Source: Clostridiales bacterium
Lineage (GTDB): Bacteria > Bacillota > Clostridia > Christensenellales > Aristaeellaceae
Reading direction: 5' to 3'
Assembly (NCBI GenBank): GCA_004556155.1
Contig: SFIM01000008.1
Coordinates: 13,218 to 77,217 of the forward strand
Length of the DNA stretch: 64,000 bases
Part shown: one piece after another, positions 1 through 6,547 of the stretch
How the letters are laid out: each line of letters starts with the position of its first letter
Numbering within the stretch: position 1 is the first letter of the stretch
Position numbers and translations under genes: made by a program
The notes under the pieces: model-generated
What the model was told of the DNA's origin: nothing
Databases searched by the model: none
What the model saw: the letters and a program-made list of their open reading frames with translations, nothing else

Positions 1-141
1 CAGCAGATTAAATACGCAAGCTTCCTGAAGCATGAGATTGCTTTGGAAAGAGGCAAAGGATTCGTTCTGGCAATATTGCAGCGTGCGTTCCATCCGTTCA
101 ATCATTCTTTGTAGGGTGCGCAGCGTTTTTTCATTGCTCAT
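1..141 (-). CDS. HepT-like toxin of MntA/HepT system (partial)
   Basis: The first 47 codons of a gene that runs off the left edge of the window. The reading begins at an ATG at 139-141 and ends with the residues EACVFNLL. That resembles the N-terminal helix of HepT/DUF86 (HEPN-domain RNase) proteins, where a hydrophobic helix carries a similar pattern. The start overlaps the end of the preceding nucleotidyltransferase gene by 11 bases, the usual MntA-HepT arrangement. The catalytic RxxxxxxH/Y motif would lie outside the window, so toxin activity cannot be judged. Confidence 0.7.
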   Translation of the reverse strand, partial: MSNEKTLRTLQRMIERMERTLQYCQNESFASFQSNLMLQEACVFNLL

Positions 142-433
142 AGATGACCACCCCTGTATTGTGTATTTCGCGGTCTACTGCAGAACCGGGAATTACATCT
201 GCACGGTCGATTAAATCCACTTCGCATTGCACGCAGCGGCATACATCCTCAAGCAGCCCGAAAAAGGACAGTCCGCGTAGCCCACTGTCTACCCATAAAT
301 CCACATCGCTGGCAGGTTGTGCAGTTCCCTTGGCATAGGAGCCAAACAGGATAGCCTTGCGCACGCCGTTTTTTTGAAAAACGGGGGCAAGCTGTGCTTG
401 AAGCTGTTCAATTGAATAAAGCGACGCACTCAT
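131..433 (-). CDS. MntA-like nucleotidyltransferase antitoxin
   Basis: A 100-residue minimal nucleotidyltransferase. It has the family signature GSYAKGTAQPASDVDLWVD, with the Gly-Ser and Asp-x-Asp metal-binding residues intact. In characterised MntA/HepT pairs this protein AMPylates and silences the HEPN toxin encoded next to it. The ATG at 431-433 is chosen over a GTG three codons earlier because it has a GGGAGG site 8 bases upstream and the GTG falls inside that site. The stop overlaps the start of the downstream HepT-like gene, which supports translational coupling. A good promoter lies immediately upstream. Confidence 0.85.
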   Translation of the reverse strand: MSASLYSIEQLQAQLAPVFQKNGVRKAILFGSYAKGTAQPASDVDLWVDSGLRGLSFFGLLEDVCRCVQCEVDLIDRADVIPGSAVDREIHNTGVVIYEQ

Positions 434-470
434 GAACGGCACCTCCCAATGACTTTGCGGCTCTGATTAT

Positions 471-499
471 ATTATAAAGGATCAGCCTGCTTTAATCAA
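471..499 (-). promoter_or_regulatory. Promoter for the MntA/HepT-like pair
   Basis: On the minus strand, TTGATT and TATAAT are separated by 17 bases. The -10 box ends about 38 bases before the ATG of the nucleotidyltransferase gene. Confidence 0.65.
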
Positions 500-509
500 G
501 ATAAAAACC

Positions 510-556
510 CCGCCGGAGGTCTTACCACCTGTATCCGCCGGAGGTCTTACCACCTG
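510..556. repeat. Two direct copies of a 22-bp repeat
   Basis: CCGCCGGAGGTCTTACCACC followed by TG occurs twice, at 510-531 and 535-556, separated by three bases. Within each unit AGGT and ACCT form short inverted ends. It lies between the toxin-antitoxin promoter and the degraded secreted gene, and no gene is seen in 500-627. It may be a fragment of a dispersed repeat family, but only these two copies were noticed here. Confidence 0.7.
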
Positions 557-627
557 GCGAGGGGATGCGTTCAGCGCAAAGGCGCGTCACGGCGTGGGCG
601 ATTCTTCGCTGTTCTGAAAGTAGGGCG

Positions 628-1040
628 TCAGCAATGATTATTTGCAGCCCATGGATGCGTTTTACACCAGGCTTCAAACAGCGGCTTCCATTCGGCCAGG
701 CAAGCTTCGGCTTCTACTTGAGAAAGCTTTCCCTCTGAAAGCTTAAACAGTTTATGTGTTTGGTCATACCAATCGTCTCCGTATACTGAATCAAAAAAGC
801 TTTGATCTTCTGTAAAGTAAGATGTGTAATCCTGCTGAGCCGGAGTCAGGCTCGTGCTATCTGAAGTGTTTCAAAAGGGATGCCGCACTTAACCGAGAAA
901 AACGCTGCCGCACGGGCGTGAGCTTCTTCTACCGTCAGATCATCAGGTCCGGGTTTAAATTCTACTTCGTTATTTGCTAATGCGCCTGCCGTCAGGCAAA
1001 GCAGCAGAATCGTCATCAATAAAACAAGCGTCTTTTTCAT
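628..1040 (-). pseudogene. Small secreted protein, frameshifted
   Basis: The first part (1040 down to 846) encodes 64 residues beginning with a clear signal peptide (MKKTLVLLMTILLLCLTAG, cleavage near ALA-N) and stops at 846-848. The other frame then stays open from about 870 down to a stop at 628-630 and encodes about 80 plausible residues, including QQDYTSYFTED and KPLFEAWCKTHPW. One indel at roughly 850-872 would therefore join two halves of a protein of about 135 residues. A good Shine-Dalgarno site (AGGAGG) and a promoter precede it. I do not recognise the family. It could be a recent pseudogene, a sequencing error or, less likely, a programmed frameshift. Confidence 0.6.
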
Positions 1041-1113
1041 AATCTCTATCCTCCTGTTTTGTGTAGGTAGGGGAATACCGCCCTTTCATAAATAAAGACG
1101 AAATGGATAGACA

Positions 1114-1142
1114 ATTTTATCCACATTTTAAAGAATTTACAA
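1114..1142 (-). promoter_or_regulatory. Promoter for the frameshifted secreted gene
   Basis: On the minus strand TTGTAA and TAAAAT are spaced by 17 bases, and the -10 box lies about 74 bases before the start codon at 1040. The rest of the 1041-1361 interval holds only the terminator at 1158-1195. Confidence 0.55.
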
Positions 1143-1157
1143 TTGCTGTTTTCCTCA

Positions 1158-1195
1158 ATAAAAAAACACCCGCCGGTTGGCCCAACAACCGGCGG
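1158..1195 (-). terminator. Intrinsic terminator of the DUF3793-flavodoxin unit
   Basis: Ten-base arms CCGCCGGTTG and CAACCGGCGG enclose a six-base loop. On the minus strand the hairpin is followed by a long U run. It lies downstream of the flavodoxin gene and the small hydrophobic ORF, so it probably ends that transcript. Confidence 0.8.
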
Positions 1196-1361
1196 ATAGA
1201 AAACAGTATTGATATTGCCCTTCAAAGGTCTGGTATAGGGATTGGTATATCAGATACAAGCAAGGCAGTGTCTTTCAAGGATCAAAAAGGCGGGTTCACA
1301 GTTTATTCGGACGCAAGGAGGACGCCCGGGGCAGCAGTATCAAATACTGGTTTTCTTGAAT

Positions 1362-1469
1362 TTATGCGGGCAAAATGCCCGGACACAGCTGGGACAGCAG
1401 ACAGCCAAGAGCCGTCAGGGCAATCGCCAGCGCAAGGGTGGATAGCTTGCTTTTGAGCATGCGCGTCAT
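1362..1469 (-). CDS. Small hydrophobic 35-residue ORF of unknown function
   Basis: An ORF starting at ATG 1467-1469, 19 bases downstream of the flavodoxin stop codon. It encodes a basic N-terminus (MTRMLKSK), a hydrophobic helix (LALAIALTALGCLLSQL) and a short tail CPGILPA. This looks like a signal-peptide or single-span membrane peptide, possibly a lipoprotein-like or peptide-pheromone-like precursor. The ribosome-binding site is weak (AAAAAGAG). Position inside the transcript, before the terminator, supports it; no family was recognised. Confidence 0.4.
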   Translation of the reverse strand: MTRMLKSKLSTLALAIALTALGCLLSQLCPGILPA

Positions 1470-1488
1470 CTCTTTTTAAGCAAAGTGT

Positions 1489-1896
1489 TTATTGCAGCGC
1501 CTTGCCCAGCGCTTCGCACTCGGCCAGCGCGCTGTCGTCGGGATCATCCTGGCAGATGACGCTGCCGCAAGCCAGCGTCGCGCCGGCGGAGATGCAGTCC
1601 TCTTCCCAGTTGCGCATCCATTCGCCGTCGCCCCAGCCATAGGAGCCGAACAACGCGATCTTTTTGCCCTGCAGATGGGGCTTGCAGGCGTCGAACATCG
1701 GCCGGAATTCGCTTTCCTCCAGCACCTCCGCGCCCATGGCGGGGCAGCCGAAGGCGATCGCATCATACTTGGCTACCTGATCGGCGGAGAATTCCTCCGC
1801 GGTAAAGAGCTGCGCGCCGCACGCCTTGGCAACCGCCTCGGCCATGGCCTGGGTATGACCCGTGCCGCTCCAATAAACAACAGCAATCTGACTCAT
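1489..1896 (-). CDS. Flavodoxin
   Basis: A 135-residue short-chain flavodoxin, an FMN electron carrier that replaces ferredoxin when iron is scarce. The phosphate-binding loop is visible near the N-terminus as YWSGTGHTQAMA (residues 8-19), followed by the isoalloxazine-flanking segments FGCPAMGAE and FGSYGWGDGEW. AGGAGG lies upstream of the ATG. It follows the DUF3793 gene by 30 bases on the same strand, and the pair diverges from the feo operon across a palindrome-rich region, which suggests iron-responsive expression. Confidence 0.93.
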   Translation of the reverse strand: MSQIAVVYWSGTGHTQAMAEAVAKACGAQLFTAEEFSADQVAKYDAIAFGCPAMGAEVLEESEFRPMFDACKPHLQGKKIALFGSYGWGDGEWMRNWEEDCISAGATLACGSVICQDDPDDSALAECEALGKALQ

Positions 1897-1926
1897 GATA
1901 GAACCTCCTGAAATGTTGGTTGTATG

Positions 1927-2490
1927 TTAAGCGGCCACAGTCAGCCGCGTAACACCGTATCCTTTATTATGGTAGCAGGCCAGGTAAACCATGCGGCACT
2001 TGCGATACAGCGCAAAGGTGCGCCGCGCCTGCTCCTCGTTTGTATAGGCCTTCCAGCAGCCAACGCAGCAGAAGGCCGCGCCCTGATGCCGGATAAAGCC
2101 GATCACATCCGCCAGCGGGTAATCCAGAAAAATCCCAACCTCGTGGGGAAATTCCTCCCCGCAGTGGATGTGGCGCGCCAGCGTTGCCAGCGCGTCGGAC
2201 AGCTTGAGCGAGGCATAGCCCTACCCATGCAGGAAGTCCGCAATGTCTGTGCGTTCCAGCCGCTTATGCAGCATGGCCGGGCGGTAGACATATACCAGCG
2301 CGCCCGCCGGGCAGCACTTGAGCAGCCGCACGCGCACGCCCTTTGGCTGAAGCAGACGGTTGACGCTGCTCAACTCCTGCGCCAGATCCTGCCCGCCGGT
2401 CTTTCGCCAGGAGAACAGGCTGCCGCATTTGTGCCCGGCCAGGGTGGGGGCGCAGTGAGCGATCACGGCTTCCTCAAAACGCTCGCTCAT
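1927..2490 (-). pseudogene. DUF3793 family protein with an in-frame TAG
   Basis: The frame from ATG 2488-2490 to TAA 1927-1929 would give a 187-codon protein, the usual DUF3793 length. It is interrupted by one TAG at 2221-2223 after the residues DIADFLHG. Reading continues in the same frame with GYASLKLSDA and the family's C-terminal features (GEEFPHEVGIFLDYPLADVIGF, CCVGCWKAYTNE, YRKCRMVYL). The N-terminal half has the expected AHCAPTLAGHKCGSLF. The function is unknown; relatives often sit near iron and flavodoxin genes. Nonsense mutation, sequencing error and read-through are all possible. TAG is used as an ordinary stop elsewhere in this window (for example the first feoA). Confidence 0.8.
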
Positions 2491-2504
2491 GGAGACTTCC
2501 TTTC

Positions 2505-2524
2505 TGGTTAGACATATTTAACCA
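2505..2524. promoter_or_regulatory. Iron-box-like palindrome 1
   Basis: TGGTTAGACATATTTAACCA, with six-base arms TGGTTA and TAACCA. It lies 15 bases upstream of the DUF3793 start codon, where a bound repressor would block the leftward transcript. It shares the GGTTA-n8-TAACC layout with the other palindromes in this intergenic region. Confidence 0.65.
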
Positions 2525-2563
2525 CGCTTTCAAAAAGAAAAGCCTTTCGGCCTGACCTTTGAT

Positions 2564-2581
2564 GGTTAAAATTCTCTAACC
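2564..2581. promoter_or_regulatory. Iron-box-like palindrome 2
   Basis: GGTTAAAATTCTCTAACC, an 18-bp imperfect palindrome with arms GGTTA and TAACC and the same 8-base centre as palindromes 1 and 4. It is placed about 75 bases upstream of the DUF3793 start. It resembles DtxR/IdeR-family operators built on TTAGG half-sites. Confidence 0.65.
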
Positions 2582-2707
2582 GCGATCATCATACCAGACT
2601 CTGCGCCCGCTGTCAAGCGGCAAAAGCAAAAAAATTTCGCCCATGAAAAAATTGGCAATAAAATATCCAGAGGCAAAAGATCTTTGAAAAAAATCTCATT
2701 TCGGGGG

Positions 2708-2736
2708 TTGACAATCATAGTTAGAGATGCTAAACT
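2708..2736 (+). promoter_or_regulatory. Promoter of the feo operon
   Basis: TTGACA and TAAACT are spaced by 17 bases. The -10 box is embedded in palindrome 3, and palindromes 4 and 5 lie just downstream of the expected transcription start. This geometry fits repression of feo by a metalloregulator. Confidence 0.75.
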
Positions 2737-2737
2737 A
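2718..2737. promoter_or_regulatory. Iron-box-like palindrome 3 over the feo -10
   Basis: TAGTTAGAGATGCTAAACTA, an imperfect palindrome covering the feo -10 hexamer (2731-2736). Its centre GAGATG recurs in palindrome 5. Confidence 0.6.
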
Positions 2738-2743
2738 TCGCAC

Positions 2744-2761
2744 GGTTAGAGAAGATTAACC
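2744..2761. promoter_or_regulatory. Iron-box-like palindrome 4
   Basis: GGTTAGAGAAGATTAACC, an 18-bp palindrome with arms GGTTA and TAACC, at or just after the expected feo transcription start. Confidence 0.65.
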
Positions 2762-2789
2762 CTTTGATAGCCATTTTAAAACCCCGTGC

Positions 2790-2805
2790 ATTAGAGATGT
2801 CTAAT
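2790..2805. promoter_or_regulatory. Iron-box-like palindrome 5
   Basis: ATTAGAGATGTCTAAT, with 5-base arms ATTAG and CTAAT. It immediately precedes the feoA Shine-Dalgarno sequence (GGAGGG at 2807-2812). Confidence 0.6.
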
Positions 2806-2822
2806 TGGAGGGAGTGCTGCCG

Positions 2823-3035
2823 ATGATGCCGTTGGGTATGGCAAACGTAGGTGATGTAAACATCATCAAAAAGATCAATGGCCGCGATGAGGTGCGACAG
2901 CACCTGGCCGAGCTGGGCTTCGTAGTGGGCACGGAAGTCACCGTGGTCAGCGAGCTGGGCGGAAACCTGATCCTGCATGTGAAGGAAAGCCGCATCGCGC
3001 TGGATAAGACCATGGCCATGAGAATCATGGTGTAG
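2823..3035 (+). CDS. feoA: FeoA ferrous iron transport protein (first copy)
   Basis: A 70-residue FeoA protein, a cytosolic SH3-like domain that assists FeoB. Typical elements are the early GDVNIIKKING, the glycine-rich turn LAELGFVVGTEVTVV and the closing strand ALDKTMAMRIMV. The start is set at one of two adjacent ATGs (2823/2826) because GGAGGG lies 10 bases upstream; a TTG further up falls in the operator. It is followed 19 bases later by a second feoA and then feoB, which is common in Clostridia. Confidence 0.93.
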   Translation: MMPLGMANVGDVNIIKKINGRDEVRQHLAELGFVVGTEVTVVSELGGNLILHVKESRIALDKTMAMRIMV

Positions 3036-3054
3036 ATAGAAAGGAGAGGGACGA

Positions 3055-3276
3055 ATGAAAACCCTGAAGGACGTCAAGATCGGTGAATCCGCAGTGATCG
3101 AAAAGCTGCACGGCGAGGGCGCGCTCAAGCGCCGCATTATGGATATGGGACTCACCCGCGGCACGCAGGTGTATGTGCGCAAGGTAGCCCCGCTGGGCGA
3201 TCCGATGGAACTGACCGTTCGCGGCTATGAGCTGAGCGTGCGCAAGGCGGACGCCGAGCTCATCGAGGTAAAGTAA
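3055..3276 (+). CDS. feoA: FeoA ferrous iron transport protein (second copy)
   Basis: A 73-residue FeoA-domain protein, divergent from the upstream copy. MDMGLTRGTQVYVRKVAPLGDP is the conserved FeoA segment, and the C-terminal strand ends ELSVRKADAELIEV. A strong site AAAGGAGAGG precedes the ATG. It lies between the first feoA and feoB in one transcript and probably supports FeoB in the membrane complex. Confidence 0.93.
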   Translation: MKTLKDVKIGESAVIEKLHGEGALKRRIMDMGLTRGTQVYVRKVAPLGDPMELTVRGYELSVRKADAELIEVK

Positions 3277-3355
3277 TCCTTTTTATTCACCCATCGTTCT
3301 CTGAATGGAGAATTAGCGGGGCGTGAGCCCCCGAAACAAAAGGAGGAGCATTTCA

Positions 3356-5860
3356 ATGGCCATTAAAATCGCACTGGCAGGCAACCCGAATTGCGGTAAA
3401 ACCACGCTGTTCAACGCCCTGACCGGCTCCAATCAGTTTGTGGGCAACTGGCCCGGCGTTACCGTAGAAAAGAAGGAAGGCCGCCTGCGCAAGCACGACG
3501 ACGTCATCGTCACCGACCTGCCCGGCATTTACTCCCTGTCTCCGTACACGCTGGAAGAAGTCGTTTCCCGTAATTACCTGATCACCGAGCGCCCGGATGC
3601 GATCCTGAACCTGATCGATGGTACCAACCTGGAGCGCAACCTGTACCTGACCACGCAGCTGACCGAGCTGGGTATCCCTGTGGTTGTGGCCGTCAACATG
3701 ATGGACGTTGTCCGCAAGAACGGCGATAAGATCAACTTCAGCGAACTGTCCCGTCAGCTGGGCTGCAAGGTCTGTGAGATTTCCGCTCTGAAGGGCGAGG
3801 GCATCATGGAGGCCGCCGAGACCGCGATTGACGCCGCCCGCAACGGCAAGACCATTCCCATGCACACCTTCTCCGGCCCTGTGGAGCATGCCATTGCCCA
3901 CGTCGAGGAAGCCGCTCTGCATAACCTGCCCGAATCCCAGCAGCGCTGGTACGCCATCAAGATCTTTGAGCGCGACAGCAAGGTGCTGGAGCAGCTGAAG
4001 GTGCCCGTCGACACGATGAAGCACATCGAGGCCGACATCAAGGCCGCTGAGGATGAGCTGGGCGACGACGCCGAGAGCATCATCACCAACGAGCGCTATG
4101 TGTACATCGCCGAGGTGATCAAGGCCTGCTACAAGAAGAAGAGCGCCGGCAAGCTGTCCGTCTCCGATAAGATCGACCGCGTGGTCACCAACCGTTGGCT
4201 GGGCTTGCCCATCTTCGCGGTCGTCATGTTCCTGGTATACTACATCTCTATGGTAACGGTCGGCTCCATGGCCACCGACTGGGCCAACGACGGTGTGTTC
4301 GGCGATGGCTGGCACCTGTTCGGCATCGGCAGCAAGGATTATGAGGCCGTTGCGGAGAATTACACCAACGCCACCGAGGCCGTAGGCGCCTTCGTGGAGG
4401 ATGTTGATCTGGACACCGAGTCTGAGGACTTCGACGCTGCCGCCGTGCTGGAGCAGCTCAAGGCCTATACGCCCGAAGCCGAAACCGCGACCACCCTGGT
4501 CGAGGATGAGGAGACCCTGGCGCAGACCGAGATGACCGTTTACTATTCCGCCATCCCTGAGGGGGCGGATAAGAAAACCACCATCCCCATGACCTATCAG
4601 GACGCTGTGGCGTACCTGGAGAAGAACGGCTTTGAAGCGCCCGATCCGGCCGATTACGGCGTGTGGGTGCGCGGCGTCCCCGTGCTGATCGAAAGCGGCC
4701 TGGATCAGATCGGCTGCGCCGATTGGCTCAAGGGCCTGATCCTGGACGGTATCGTAGCGGGCGTTGGCGCGGTACTGGGCTTCGTGCCTCAGATGCTGGT
4801 GCTGTTCCTGCTGCTGGCCTTCCTGGAAGCCTGCGGTTATATGGCTCGTATCGCCTTCGTTCTGGACCGTGTATTCCGCAAGTTCGGCCTGAGCGGCAAG
4901 AGCTTCATCCCCATGCTGATCGGCTCTGGCTGCGGCGTGCCCGGCATCATGGCCTCCCGCACCATTGAAAATGAGCGCGATCGCCGCATGACGATCATGA
5001 CCACCACTTTCATCCCCTGCGGCGCGAAGATGCCCTTCATCGCCATGGTTGCCGGCGCGCTGTTTGGCGGCTCTGCCTGGGTATCCACCTCCGCTTACTT
5101 CATCGGCGTTGCTGCCATCATCATCAGCGGCATCATGCTCAAGAAGTCCAAGATGTTCGCTGGCGATCCTGCTCCCTTCGTCATGGAGCTGCCTGCTTAT
5201 CACTGGCCGACGCTGGGCAACGTGCTGCGCAGCATGTGGGAGCGTGGCTGGAGCTTCATCAAGAAGGCCGGCACGATCATCCTGCTCTCCACGATCTTCG
5301 TATGGTTCACCACTTACTTTGGCTGGGTGGACGGCGCCTTCCAGATGCTCAGCGAGGAACAAATTAACTCCTCCATCCTGGCTCGCATCGGTAACCTGAT
5401 TGCCTGGATCTTCGCGCCGCTGGGCTGGGGCAACTGGCAGGCCGCCGTGGCCTCCATCACCGGCCTGATTGCCAAGGAGAACATCGTGGGCACCATGGGT
5501 ATCCTGTACCGCGCCGGCGAGGGCACGGTGTATTCTCACCTGGCCGCCGCGTTTACCGGTATCGCCGGCTACTCCTTCCTGGTCTTCAACCTGCTGTGCG
5601 CGCCCTGCTTCGCCGCCATCGGCGCGATGAAGCGCGAGATGAACAGCCCCAGGTGGACATGGTTTGCCGTCGGGTATCAGTGCGGCTTCGCCTACGTCAT
5701 TTCGCTGATCGTGTATCAGCTGGGCATGCTGTTCCAGGGTCAGGCCAACGTGCCGGGCGCGATTGCCGCCTTCATCCTGCTGGCTGCGCTGATCTACCTG
5801 CTGGTTCGTAAGAACCCCTATGAAAAGAGCGTTCAGGGAACGCAGAAAGCGAGTGTGTAA
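3356..5860 (+). CDS. feoB: FeoB ferrous iron transporter
   Basis: An 834-residue Fe2+ permease. The N-terminal G domain has G1 GNPNCGKTT (residues 9-17), G3 DLPG (54-57) and G4 NMMD (114-117), followed by a helical GDI-like spacer. The membrane core begins near residue 282. Two gate-type repeats are visible, including FVPQMLVLFLLLAFLEACGYMAR and the Cys-containing IPMLIGSGCGVPGI. Between the first span and the next lies an acidic insertion of about 115 residues (roughly 322-438), longer than I expect for FeoB. The ATG at 3356 has AAGGAGGAG upstream. Confidence 0.96.
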   Translation: MAIKIALAGNPNCGKTTLFNALTGSNQFVGNWPGVTVEKKEGRLRKHDDVIVTDLPGIYSLSPYTLEEVVSRNYLITERPDAILNLIDGTNLERNLYLTTQLTELGIPVVVAVNMMDVVRKNGDKINFSELSRQLGCKVCEISALKGEGIMEAAETAIDAARNGKTIPMHTFSGPVEHAIAHVEEAALHNLPESQQRWYAIKIFERDSKVLEQLKVPVDTMKHIEADIKAAEDELGDDAESIITNERYVYIAEVIKACYKKKSAGKLSVSDKIDRVVTNRWLGLPIFAVVMFLVYYISMVTVGSMATDWANDGVFGDGWHLFGIGSKDYEAVAENYTNATEAVGAFVEDVDLDTESEDFDAAAVLEQLKAYTPEAETATTLVEDEETLAQTEMTVYYSAIPEGADKKTTIPMTYQDAVAYLEKNGFEAPDPADYGVWVRGVPVLIESGLDQIGCADWLKGLILDGIVAGVGAVLGFVPQMLVLFLLLAFLEACGYMARIAFVLDRVFRKFGLSGKSFIPMLIGSGCGVPGIMASRTIENERDRRMTIMTTTFIPCGAKMPFIAMVAGALFGGSAWVSTSAYFIGVAAIIISGIMLKKSKMFAGDPAPFVMELPAYHWPTLGNVLRSMWERGWSFIKKAGTIILLSTIFVWFTTYFGWVDGAFQMLSEEQINSSILARIGNLIAWIFAPLGWGNWQAAVASITGLIAKENIVGTMGILYRAGEGTVYSHLAAAFTGIAGYSFLVFNLLCAPCFAAIGAMKREMNSPRWTWFAVGYQCGFAYVISLIVYQLGMLFQGQANVPGAIAAFILLAALIYLLVRKNPYEKSVQGTQKASV

Positions 5861-5862
5861 TG

Positions 5863-6000
5863 ATGGCTACTGCAATTGTCGGCGGCGTGCTGCTGCTGGT
5901 GGTTGGCACTGTGGTATACAGCATGATCCGTGACAGGAAAAAGGGCAAATCGGCCTGCTCCTGCGGCGGCGATTGCTCGCACTGCAAGGGCTGCCACTGA
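5863..6000 (+). CDS. FeoB-associated Cys-rich membrane protein
   Basis: A 45-residue peptide beginning at the feoB stop codon (an ATG at 5860 overlaps the TAA; the next ATG is at 5863). It has one N-terminal membrane helix (IVGGVLLLVVGTVVYSMI), a basic stop-transfer (RDRKKGK) and a tail with five cysteines (CSCGGDCSHCKGC). This matches the small FeoB-associated Cys-rich family at the end of clostridial feo operons. The tail may bind iron or sense redox, which is inference. Confidence 0.85.
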   Translation: MATAIVGGVLLLVVGTVVYSMIRDRKKGKSACSCGGDCSHCKGCH

Positions 6001-6017
6001 TCGCGCCCAGCCCATAC

Positions 6018-6053
6018 GGGGGGATGCAGGTACGCCCTGCATCCCCCATTTTC
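6018..6053 (+). terminator. Terminator after the feo genes
   Basis: GGGGGATGCAGG and CCTGCATCCCCC form a perfect 12-bp stem with a five-base loop, followed by ATTTTCT. The U tract is short. The DtxR-like gene begins only 23 bases later, so partial read-through is likely. Confidence 0.75.
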
Positions 6054-6075
6054 TAAATAAGGAGGATTGCGGCCC

Positions 6076-6420
6076 ATGTCGATCTCCCTGATCCGCTGCC
6101 TGCTGGCGGTGCTGGCCCTGTCGGAAAGCTTTGATGTAGTCGCCTCCAAGGATGTGGCGCAGCTGCTGGGGGTTAAGCGGCCCACCATTCATCGATCACT
6201 TGAAATGCTTCAGCAAAAGGGCTTGATTCATAAGGAGCCCTACGGCGATATTCACCTGACCGACGCGGGCCGTGAACAGGCGCAGCGCATGGAGCGGCAG
6301 CGCGACGACCTGTCGCTGCTGTTTGCCCGGCGCTATGGCCTGCCAGCCGAGGAAAGCGTGCGCGCAGCCTTTGCGCTGATGAGCGCGCTGAGCGCGGATA
6401 GCCTGGCGCGGCTGCAATAA
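6076..6420 (+). CDS. Small DtxR-family metal-responsive regulator
   Basis: A 114-residue protein resembling the N-terminal half of DtxR/MntR repressors. A winged helix (SKDVAQLLGVKRPTIHRSLEMLQQKGLI, then HKEPYGDIHLTDAGREQAQ) is followed by a shortened helical dimerisation and metal-binding region. It lacks a C-terminal SH3/FeoA domain. AAGGAGG lies 10 bases before the ATG at 6076. Its place at the end of the feo operon, plus the DtxR-like palindromes upstream, suggests that it regulates this locus. A MarR-like protein is the alternative. Confidence 0.75.
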   Translation: MSISLIRCLLAVLALSESFDVVASKDVAQLLGVKRPTIHRSLEMLQQKGLIHKEPYGDIHLTDAGREQAQRMERQRDDLSLLFARRYGLPAEESVRAAFALMSALSADSLARLQ

Positions 6421-6487
6421 AATAGCGCGCCGGACAGATTTTTTATCATTTTTAGCCTATTCTAACCAGCCGTGTATCGAAATAACA

Positions 6488-6516
6488 TTGAAAAAACGCA
6501 CGCCTTCGTATATAAT
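6488..6516 (+). promoter_or_regulatory. Promoter for DUF951-lepB
   Basis: TTGAAA and a perfect TATAAT spaced by 17 bases. This places transcription start near 6523, upstream of the GTG start at 6548. Confidence 0.8.
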
Positions 6517-6547
6517 AGATGCATCAACATCCAAGGGAGGCGTAAGC

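Noticed and set aside
510..556. CRISPR array
   Set aside because: There are just two repeat units with a three-base spacer and no cas genes.
1362..1469. AgrD-like cyclic autoinducer precursor
   Set aside because: The peptide lacks the conserved Cys plus downstream Pro/acidic tail pattern, and there is no AgrB-like protease nearby.
3353..5539. A 728-codon open frame on the minus strand
   Set aside because: It is antisense to feoB, lacks a ribosome-binding site and has the His/Gly/Gln-rich composition of a shadow frame in G+C-rich DNA.
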